Assembly (NCBI GenBank): GCA_001600455.1
Contig: BCKC01000003.1
Coordinates: forward strand, 4,448,754 to 4,512,753
From: Endocalyx cinctus
Taxonomy: Eukaryota > Ascomycota > Sordariomycetes > Amphisphaeriales > Apiosporaceae
Reading direction: 5' to 3'
Length of the DNA: 64,000 nt
The notes under the pieces were generated by a model, which ran no database searches, had not been told where the DNA came from, and saw nothing but the letters and a program-made list of their open reading frames with translations. Position numbers and translations under genes: made by a program. Of the stretch, positions 11,362 through 20,269 are shown piece by piece (the first letter of the stretch is position 1; each line of letters starts with the position of its first letter).

Positions 11362-12744
11362 ATGACGTTGAGCTTTATTGATTACCTCACATCCCCAAAC
11401 CCAAAGCTCGATATTCGCAGCAAGAAAGGTGGAACCACCAAGATTGGCATTTCTTATGGCCCAGACAAGGTGAGGCCATGGAAAGATGTCACGCTGGATA
11501 ATCTTTTAAACACCCTCGGCACTATCCTGTCCCGGGAAATCAATGAGCCAGAGATTAAGAATGCCGGCATGGTTGATGATCAGAAGAAGATCATCATCGC
11601 CGAGAAATCCGTCACCAAGCTGGCAACACTCTGGAGCGAAAAGGTGGTGCAGCATGCTCTTAATGGAGCCCACCCGTTTCTGCCCATCGTTATTCCCACC
11701 ACGGGCGGAATGGTGCAATTCACGGAAAACGACGGCCGGGGAAATATCAAAGACAAGTACGGATTTGAGCAAAAGCCCGACTGGGTGGTATATCGAGCAG
11801 GGGGGCAGCAGAACAGCGAAGACGTACGCTTCCCTAACCTAGTTCCGGGCGACAGCAAGACGTCTAAGATATGGGACTCCCAGTGGGTGGGATGCTCCAA
11901 CGTCGCGAAAAGGGCCAATGCCAACAAGGTCATCCGACAGGTGACAAAGTACATGCACCTGGGAAAGACGCGACATTCGTTCATTCTCAGCGAGAAGGAG
12001 CTGGTTCCCGTACGCCTGTCGACTTACAACAGAGATCTGGAGGTCGAAGAAGCTACCAACAACAGAATGAAAGATTTCCAGAATCAGCAGGTCAAGGACT
12101 CATACCCCTCAAATTTTGAGGAAGCAGAGGATGACGAGGATGACGAGGATGATGCCACCGTTTCTGCCCCCTCAGATATCTCTTCAGGTTCGGAACAGGA
12201 CCCTGACGCCTCATTCGGGGGCGATAGTCGTGGGACTGGCTATGTACTGGAATGGTGTTCCGTTCCCTGGCTTGCAAGTGGGACAACGAGTCTCACTGTG
12301 AATTTGACACTTTGGTGGCTCACGGTGCTGGCCCTGCGGGACACATCTATTAAGGCATACGGGAGTTACACGGATTTAGCCATGACGATGCGCGATAATA
12401 GTCCGTTATCTGATGGCCAACCGCGTACCGATGGGACAGAGCCTCTTCTGGCACAGACGCAATCAGAAAACACACTGAAACGGAAAGCCGATGATGATGT
12501 TAGCGATGTTGAGGCGCCGGTGAAGAGATTAAAAACAGCGCTTGGACGCCCCATGCTATATCGTAAACGCGGCCTCACAGCTTTAAAAAGCACTAGGTCG
12601 ATGTCAGACGGAGCGGCTCGCAGAAACACTGCCCATATCACAACACGTGCCTCGCGCGCCGCTACTACCTCAGGTGAACTTAGGCGTAGAGGGACCAGGA
12701 GTTCGGCGCGCTTAAAAGAACAATCACAGCCGCTAAATACTTAA
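11362..12744 (+). CDS. Putative PD-(D/E)XK nuclease-like protein
   Basis: Single exon, 460 aa, ATG in context aagATGacg. Residues about 80-220 look like a PD-(D/E)XK core: Glu93 in a leading helix (LWSEKVV), Pro139-Asp140 in KPDWVVY, Asp164-Ser-Lys166 in LVPGDSK, then helix VIRQVTKYM and strands RHSFILS and ELVPVRL. A very acidic linker follows (about 253-264). Then comes a hydrophobic Trp-rich segment (about 296-326: EWCSVPW ... LTLWWLTVLAL) that I recall as conserved in a fungal family of unknown proteins. The basic C-terminal tail has NLS-like KRLK and RRRGTR. This suggests a nuclear or DNA-directed protein. There is no signal peptide. The nuclease fold is inferred from motif order only and activity is unknown. 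Its partner is the kinase-like gene on the other strand. Confidence 0.6.
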   Translation: MTLSFIDYLTSPNPKLDIRSKKGGTTKIGISYGPDKVRPWKDVTLDNLLNTLGTILSREINEPEIKNAGMVDDQKKIIIAEKSVTKLATLWSEKVVQHALNGAHPFLPIVIPTTGGMVQFTENDGRGNIKDKYGFEQKPDWVVYRAGGQQNSEDVRFPNLVPGDSKTSKIWDSQWVGCSNVAKRANANKVIRQVTKYMHLGKTRHSFILSEKELVPVRLSTYNRDLEVEEATNNRMKDFQNQQVKDSYPSNFEEAEDDEDDEDDATVSAPSDISSGSEQDPDASFGGDSRGTGYVLEWCSVPWLASGTTSLTVNLTLWWLTVLALRDTSIKAYGSYTDLAMTMRDNSPLSDGQPRTDGTEPLLAQTQSENTLKRKADDDVSDVEAPVKRLKTALGRPMLYRKRGLTALKSTRSMSDGAARRNTAHITTRASRAATTSGELRRRGTRSSARLKEQSQPLNT

Positions 12745-13089
12745 CCAGTTCCTGACGATAAGAGTTGCTTCATGTAGTAGGTCTATTTAAACGTAAAATA
12801 GTGTTTATACGTTTAGATACGAGAGGTGCGCTTGCAGCTTATAGAAGGGCCTGAGTTTATATGTGAGGGAATATGGAGAATGATAGGGGGTTTTAAAGAT
12901 GAAAGTTTGACTCTGTATATGTGGGTAGAAGGACCTTTGTAAACTTAGGTATATCCGTTCTAATTTTATCGTTTTAGTTGGTTCAAGTGCTGCCGTTTTT
13001 GTGTGTACAGGATGCCGAATTTAGCCCCCTTTGAACTAAACTGGAAATATCTGGCTGGAATATATTTATTTAGCTTGGGTACTTCTAAC

Positions 13090-13395
13090 TTTTAGGTTAG
13101 ACATTTCCGACCGAGATAATTCAAAGTTAGAAATATCTAGCTTAGATATTTCTAGTTTAAAATTTTCCGATTTGGATATTTCTTTTCGGGTTGGACATTG
13201 TTAAGTTGGATACTTCTGGCTTCGAGGAATGTACATTTCTGGCTTCAAGGGTTGGTTATTTCTAGCTTCGAGAGTTCGACTTTGAGTTGGACATTTCTAG
13301 CTTTGAAGGTTGGTTATTTCTGACCTCGAGGGTTGGATATTTCTGGACGATTGGTCATTTCTGGAAAGTTAGTTATTTGAGGCTGGATACGGAGT
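13090..13395 (+). repeat. Degenerate minisatellite, unit about 20-26 bp
   Basis: Imperfect copies of a unit close to ggttggacatttctggcttc recur about a dozen times, for example ggttggttatttctagcttc, ggttggttatttctgacctc and ggttggatatttctggacga. Copy A at 8.6 kb has only one or two such units, so the array expanded in, or was lost from, one copy. Confidence 0.8.
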
Positions 13396-13663
13396 ATACG
13401 GTTCGTTATTTAGTCACAACTTAAACGGATAACTATCCGTAATAGAAGTTATTACGTTGAAAGTTATTTACCGAGATAGGATTTATGCAAAATTTTATTT
13501 TTAAGGTATCAGGGTGTGTCCAGTTCTGGACATAGTTAACTCAGGCTAGGCTCAGGATAGAATCCGGTTTAAAGCGGCGTAGCTCAGGTATGCGTCGAGC
13601 ACCTAATCCCTGCTGTAAAACCTATTTATCAGGTTAGTTACTGTATAGTCTACTAAATGGTTA
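13171..13663 (+). repeat. Degenerate dispersed repeat, copy B
   Basis: Direct-orientation partner of 8551-8960 (see copy A). It differs by the expanded minisatellite, an 82-bp insertion (13510-13591) and loss of about 110 nt present in copy A. Confidence 0.8.
13510..13591. mobile_element. Small (82 bp) insertion with possible 5-bp target duplication
   Basis: Copy A runs directly from ggtat into gtcgagc. In copy B the same junction is split by 82 bp bounded by ggtat at 13505-13509 and 13587-13591. The insert carries a perfect arm pair TGTCCAG-TT-CTGGACA at 13517-13532. It is too short to code for anything; it could be a MITE-like fragment or a simple duplication product. Confidence 0.4.
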
Positions 13664-14025
13664 GAACCAAGACTTAAAATTTCGAATCTTTTCTAGGTGG
13701 ACAGTGGACAGCTCAGGCTGGGGCTCGGTCCAGGTTCAGGGTAAGAGTGGTATGACGCAGGTTTAAGTCCTAATTTGATTTGATTTGGTATAAAAGTGAC
13801 TATAATTACAGGTCTTGTCTAAGCCTCTAACTTGTCGGTTGATCGGTGCCCCGATACTCATTAAATTATTTACGTAGGATTCAGATCCTGACCTGCTAAA
13901 TCGGGCCATCAAATTAGTTATTTAAGCATATATGACCAGGTCGGAAGAATCATGTCAGGAATATTTTATTCCTTTTATTTCGCTTCGCGTCTATCTTAAA
14001 CCTCCACCTCTCTCTCCGTGTAATT

Positions 14026-16633
14026 ATGTATCGAGATCGGTGGCTCGGTATATCGCTGGCTGCGCTGTCGGCACCAGCATTCGCTCAAGATCTCGCGCAA
14101 TATGTATTGCCTTTTGTAAGCGGATTCCCTCCTACGCGAATAAGATCAGCTTAACTAACTAGACTTTCTCTTTTGCGTAGACAGGCTCAACCGGTGGAGG
14201 TAACACCTTTCCCGGCGTCAGCTTACCGTTGGGAATGGTAAAGTTAGGACCGGACTTGTACACGGGGTCAGACAGCTACTCCGGCTACCAATCGGATGGC
14301 GATTTCATAGGCTTTAGCATGCTGCACGAGAGTGGCACCGGTGGTGCACCCAAATACGGTGTAGTCGCACAGATGCCGGTTTTGGGCGATATCGAGAACC
14401 CGCTGAGCGACCAGAGCATTAATCGCAGCACCGCGGACGAGGCCAGACTCGGTTACTACAAGTCGACCCTTTTTAACGACATCACCGTCGAGATGAGTGC
14501 GACTGGTAAGGCCGGCATGTACCAGTATACCTTCCCAGCGGACCAAAGTCCCTCGAACGTCATCGTGGACGTCTCTCATGTATTGCCCTCATACCGCGGC
14601 CAGGGTCTTGGTCAGAATTATCTAGGCGGTAATATTACGGTAACGACTACCGATGGGGGTATCCAATACGAAGGTGCTGGATCCTATGATAATGTGCGTT
14701 GCTGGTATCATCCCGATTGAAGAAAAGAACAGGCCGACTAACTTGCGTTCTACAGGGTTGGAACCGAGCCCCCGAATGGACGGTCTACTTCTGTGGATAT
14801 TTCGACCAAGCCGGGACGTTCAAGACATTCCTCGGCGAAGACGCGTCAGGCGATACGCTGGCAGACTACGGCAACACCACCTCACAGGCCTCCGATGCAC
14901 GCCTGGGCGCCATCTTTACTTTTGACAACGCGACAGAGGTGATCTCGAGAGTTGGCGTATCCTTCATCTCCACCACCCAGGCTTGCGTAAACGTAGATGA
15001 GCAAATACCGGCGGGAAAAACGCTGGAGTCGCTAGAAGACAACGTGAATTCCGCCTGGACGGATGGAGTCTTGTCTAAGGTCACGACGACGGACATGTCC
15101 AACACAACTAGACTTCAGATGCTCTACTCTTCCTTATACCACATGTTACTCCTGCCGACGAACAAGACGGGAGAAAACCCTCTATGGACCTCGACCGAGC
15201 CTTACTACGACGACATCTTTACGTTTTGGGATGTGGTAAGATATCCCTTTCTCGTGCAACTCTACTCATCTCCGTCTTGCTTCAGACTAACGATAAGGGT
15301 ACCTAGTTCCGCTGCACCACATCGCTGTTTCACATTTTACAGCCGGTAGCGTACGAAGAGTTCATTCGCTCCGTCATCGACGTCTGGCGAAACGAGGGAT
15401 TCATGCCGGACGCGCGATCGTCCTTCTACAACGGCGCTACGCAGGGTGGATCCAACGCTGATACCGTGCTCGCCGATGCGTACGTTAAGGGTGTGAGGGG
15501 GGCTATCAACTGGGACGATGGGTTCGCCGCCATGGTGACGGATGCCGAGACTGTGCCCCCTAATAACAACGACTCGCGAGATACCTCGTCCTCAACCAAG
15601 GAGGGTCGTGGTGCCCTCCCTGATTGGCTCGAGAAAGGGTATATTACTACCACGTACGGGCGTTCAGTTAGTCGGGCAATTGAATAGTAAGTTCTACTCC
15701 TATTTATTTCCTATTCCAAGTACACGTTCTTAAAGGGCAAAAACGGACAAAATATACTGACAAGACATATCGCATAGTGCCGGAAACGATTTTGGCCTGT
15801 ACCAGGTCGCCTCGGGCCTCGGCAAAGACGAAGAGGCGCAGAAATACCTGAACCGATCGCGCAACTGGCGTAACCAGTGGAACGAAGACCTATCGGCTCT
15901 GGGGTTCAGCGGCTTTCTCGGACCTCGGATGCCAAACGGCAGCTGGGTGTCGGACCAGGACCCTCTCAGCTGCGGCGGCTGCTATTGGGGCGACGACTAC
16001 TACGAGGCGCTCCCGTACGAGTACTCGTTCAACGCGCACCACGACATCCAGACGCTCATCGAGTACAGCGGCGGCGTCGACACGTTCGTCTCCCGGCTCG
16101 ACAAGTTCTTCGAGCCGGGCGTCAGCGACTCCAACTCGCAGTTCGGATACACCTTGTACAACCCCGGAAACGAGCCGAGCTTCACGTCCCCGTACCTGTA
16201 TAACTTCGCGGGGCGGCAGGACTTATCCGTGAAGCGCAGCCGCTTCGCGGCCGATAGCTACTACGCGCCTACCCCCTCCGGCCTCCCCGGTAACTCGGAC
16301 GCCGGCGCGATGGAGTCCTGGCTCCTCTGGAGCATGATCGGCCTGTACCCGATGACGGGACAGACGACGTTCCTGGTGGGTTCCCCGTGGTTTACCGATC
16401 TGACCATCGACCTCGGCGAAGGCAAGAATCTTACCGTCACCACCGAAGGTGGGAATAGCACGGCTATCTACGTGCAGTCCCTAAAAGTAAACGGTCAGGA
16501 TTGGGATAAAGCCTGGGTTGCGTGGGATGACGTCTTCGCGAACGGTGGGACTATGGACTTCGTGCTTGGCCCCGAAGCGGCTGACTGGGCTACCGGTGAT
16601 CTTCCACCTAGTCCGGCTACCGAGACGTCGTAG
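14026..16633 (+). CDS. Secreted GH92 exo-alpha-mannosidase
   Basis: Five exons: 14026-14115, 14181-14693, 14756-15235, 15307-15686 and 15778-16633, giving 772 aa. All four introns are GT..AG, and the joins read through conserved protein (YDN/GWNRAPEW, FWDV/FRCTT, AIEY/AGNDF). The signal peptide is MYRDRWLGISLAALSAPAFA, cleaved before QDLAQ. GH92 signatures are HESGTGGAPKYG (79-90), MPDARSSFYNG, TQGGSNAD, GNEP (618-621) and GNSDAGAMESW (659-669). GH92 enzymes are Ca2+-dependent inverting mannosidases that trim alpha-1,2 and related mannosides from glycoprotein N-glycans or cell-wall mannan. Where the bacterial family has an EGNxWQY acid motif, this protein has YYEALPYEYSF; Glu564 is the probable equivalent, by inference. 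Several NxS/T sites fit secretion. Asp662 is in the usual base region. Confidence 0.93.
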
Positions 16634-17524
16634 ACGTAGTTGTATATATACATAGTAAGACGCTCACTAGTAGGTATATATATTTTTGGTAGCTCATTCT
16701 TTTGTTAGATTGTACATATTTTGGAATATAAAACTCATTGTAGGAATAAGTTCGTTTCAAACCCGAGTAGTAGAATCCGAGATAATGGACTTAACTTGTA
16801 CGTACGCCAAGACCAAGACTCGGCCAGTCGGTCAACTGTAGTGTACGTACAAGTTGGCTGTTCGCAGCCAACGAAGATAGTACCGGTATCTGTTATGAAA
16901 CAAAGCTTCTGTGGCCCGAACGGACAATCCCAAGACTCTTGACGTTGCATCGCAACTCCACCCCTATCAAGTCTCTGACCCCACTTGCTCCGAGTATCCC
17001 CACCACTTCTCCGACCGCAGTCCGTCGTTGAGAACTACATCCGCGCTGAAAAAAGCAAGAACTGTATTTCAGAATCGTTCCTCGGGTCACCACTATTTTA
17101 CTTGGGTGATTGAGCTAGTGCTCTTCTGTATTTGTAGGATTTGAAGGGGGTTTGGACGCCATATATTATGTTTGAAGTTGGTGATATTATAGGTGATGCT
17201 ATCACGACGAACTAGTTCAATGTAATAATATAGACTTCAGGATCACGCATAACTTATCTGTGACTGAATATGCTGTTTATTTCTTCAAAAAATGATAATA
17301 TTGTGTTGTAGCGTGAAAAAATAGAAACCATCGCTACCGACAGATTCTATGCCCTCTACGTAAATTCTGGGGCTATTTAATACCGATTTCAACACCATCG
17401 CAATGCTCTTTGTGTACCGAAGCCCAAGTACCCGCAGAAAAGAGGGAGAAAAAGAAAATTACGAAAATCTGGGTATCAAGAAGGAAAAAACAAGTCGTCA
17501 AAAAAGGCGGATCCCCCGAGTACA
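16634..17524. other. Intergenic between convergent genes
   Basis: This 0.9-kb stretch separates the 3' ends of the GH92 and OSTalpha-family genes and should hold both 3' UTRs. Small overlapping frames at 16721-17144 are not convincing as genes. Confidence 0.6.
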
Positions 17525-19562
17525 TTACAACCGATCGCTTCCCCACACGTTATGGAGGTCGTCCTCCTGCCCTGTAGTATAGAATGGACCTGTACGCTCT
17601 GTAGAAATAGTCTCGTCAGGGGTCACCTCTCCTACAGAAAATTCTGGATCTTCTTCCGCTTCCTCTTCCAAGATCTGAGGCTCGTTTGTCGTCAATACAG
17701 GTGCGCCTAGCGGACCCTTGGACTGTACTTCTTCCGCTGCACGGACTGTAGGTTCTGGTACGTGGGAGCTGTCACGTCGTGCCGTTTCTTTTTGTTTACC
17801 CTTTTTCTTTGGGCTTGTTGTAGTCAACGTACTACTGCTGCTACTCGCCGTTACTGCCGGTCTATTACTGATACTTATCGAAGACAAGGAACGTTGGGCG
17901 TTCCAGGCTCCAGTTCGAGACTGAGATGTGGTGGGTGGTCGGGAGATCCATAAGTCCCTTGTCGGAACGTTTGCTGTGATGACAGGATACTATGTGCTGG
18001 TTAGTGCCTGAATCAAGTGAACGGTTTATGAAAATCATCTTACATTCCAGTCTCCGAATTCTAGCTCCCGTGCCTTATCGTAGAGTTGTTCATCAAATGT
18101 ATCTAGTGGAGCCTCATCTGTTGCACCTTCGCTATATTTGGGTGATGGCTTTCCAGCACCGCTGGGTCCTCCGTTCGAATTTAGCAAGGGCGTATTCGCG
18201 CTCAGCTCGCCTCGAACTTCGCCAGGTTTTGGTAACCAGTACTTCGCTTCACCCCCGCGCTTATATCTCATGCCGTCTTTCAACCTAGCAAACCGAGAGC
18301 TGGAGTCTTCGTGCGCAATGACTTTCCCACTCGAGTCAAATACTCGGTAGCTGTATTGATCGCCTTTAAAGGTCTGTTTCGAGTCTTCAATGAGATCAAC
18401 AATGCCAAAAGCATCTCTCATCGCATACTTAACCGGCAACCTAGCGGAAGAGACCGTGTTATCGGCGTAATCGTGCCAGGAGAAGGCATACCAGTGCGCA
18501 ACGGCGAACGCAGGCATTTCGATGCAAATAAGTGCATCTTGTATCGCAGCGGCAAGATTATCCGAAGTATATTCTCCGACGTTATCCGGAATGGCACCGA
18601 GCCAGACAAGAATAGACAGAAAGAAGCCTTGCCAATATGAGGCAAAAATGATAAGTTTGACGCATAGAAATTTAGGCACAGGCCGAAACGGTTCGAGATC
18701 GTTATGCATGCAAACCCAGAACAGTGCTAACCCATATAGACTAACCGTGACGCTGACATTATATATGATACCGCTCCAAAGGTAACCGGATGTAACGCCA
18801 ATGTATCCTTCTTGATAAACTCCGGTTGCCTTCATTATGACGGCCGTAATAGCCAAGATAGGCTTGAGATAAGCATATTGCAGGATGGCCCTCTTGATGG
18901 CTAAGAAGGTATATGGGTCTGAGATATCCACTTTGGCTAAGACGTGGTTAAGTGGCCATAAGTGACTGATGGGGGCTCGGCCGTGGGTCATAATTAGAAG
19001 AGCTCGTTCGCCATCGAGATAGTTAATTAGGAGTTGGAAAAACGTATATATCGTAAAAGCCTTAATCGGAAAGTTCAGTATATTTTCGGCGTTGTAGGAG
19101 GTTATAGGGGGAAACGGTGGTGGTATACCTCATAGACATCTCTTATCGGGTCTAAAAATGCAGCTGCGGTCAAAGAGACCATACTGACCCAAGAACTAAT
19201 AGAATATATAGGAACCCTAGCTTTTGTTAGCAAGTGTGAAAGTAACGCTTCGAAAATGGTTCGGTATTGGTCGTACATCAGTAGAATGCGCACGACGTAT
19301 CGCTGCAAAAGAGGCTTTCGATAGTTCTTTCTGAGGAGATGTTAATTTCGAGTATATAGAAGTTTGAAGGACGAGCATCGCGTACAGTTGAAACCATATT
19401 GATCTAAACAAGTAGATGAGAAGTTAGTATAGTTGAATTAATCCCATCTGCAGGGAGAAATGCTTACACTATGGACAGAAAAGTAGCTGCCAAAGAGAAT
19501 GTGCCAGCAACGATGGTCACAGCAGTGGTGAACTTCTGGCCAGTACCGCCTCCAGCCAACAT
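17525..19562 (-). CDS. OSTalpha/TMEM184-family membrane protein
   Basis: Six exons: 19562-19468, 19403-19386 (18 nt), 19330-19277, 19216-19129, 19060-18044 and 17989-17525, giving 578 aa. Every join is in phase and rebuilds family sequence (SIWFQLKNYRKPLLQRYVV; ILLMVPIYSISSW; DVYEAFTIYTFFQL; GDWNYPVITA). It belongs to the Solute_trans_a (organic solute transporter alpha, DUF300) family, with about seven membrane helices in the first 300 residues, including the conserved FLCVKLIIFASYWQGFF. The C-terminal 200 or more residues are hydrophilic, rich in Ser/Thr/Pro/Glu and probably cytosolic. In animals OSTalpha exports bile acids and steroids; fungal members lack a firm function, and endosomal or vacuolar placement is only a guess. 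It shares a 707-bp divergent region with csf1. Confidence 0.9.
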
Positions 19563-20269
19563 GTTGAGAGGAAGGAGATAAAAAGGCTAAAGCCAGAAAC
19601 TAAAACATAAATCTGACAAGATGAAGTCTTATGAAACAAAGCTCATTGTCATAAACCTCAACACGAAATTGTAACAAGATGAAGTTGGGGGAGACGTGAG
19701 AGATGATAGGCAACTTTTTATCAAAGTTATGCGGAGCAGAGCTGTCCATGTGGATGATGACCATACATGGGTACGGTGGGTCATTTATCAATGCAACCTG
19801 CTGTAGCTGACCTGCTAGGGAGGAGCTGTAGATCCGGGAGTAGGTACATTAGTGAACAGCTTCTTCCTAATTTCGCGCTATAACGCGTCATGTCTACCCA
19901 CTATACCTAATTTTATAGTAGCTTTAATAGGTATATAGCGCCTAAAAATACATCTTTCCGAAGTACTAAACCTCTATTTAATCATTTTAGCACATGATAT
20001 CAGATTACATTTTACATAGGGATTGTAGGTAAGCTAAAGTACCAGATGGTTGAATCCCGAAGATAAACGCTTCTACTCGTAAATATCGAATCCGCGACTC
20101 ATATCGCAAATAACGTGAACGACTAATAGACGTGATGTGATACCAAAGTACGAAACCCTATATACCTAATGCTTTCTATAAACGGCGACCTTCGCGGTAC
20201 GGACGAGGAGCGATCGAGTTCGATTGATTGTAGAGTCAGGAGGAAGCGCGAGAGAATAGGGTCATAACC
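19563..20269. promoter_or_regulatory. Divergent promoter region (OSTalpha-family / csf1)
   Basis: These 707 bp lie between two head-to-head start codons and must contain both promoters. I saw no distinctive operator, and no coding potential beyond short random frames. Confidence 0.5.

Larger units (their letters stand above)
12745..14025. other. Intergenic stretch with minisatellite and repeat copy B
   Basis: No gene is seen. It contains the degenerate minisatellite at about 13090-13395, repeat copy B and a small insertion at 13510-13591, then the presumed promoter of the GH92 gene. Confidence 0.6.

Noticed and set aside
11580..11984. 134-codon frame antisense to the nuclease-like gene
   Set aside because: Shadow of the plus-strand coding sequence with no recognisable domain.
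13871..13900. Possible tRNA B-box-like sequence (ggattcagatcctg), also near 37245
   Set aside because: No acceptor stem, anticodon arm or A box could be built around either site.
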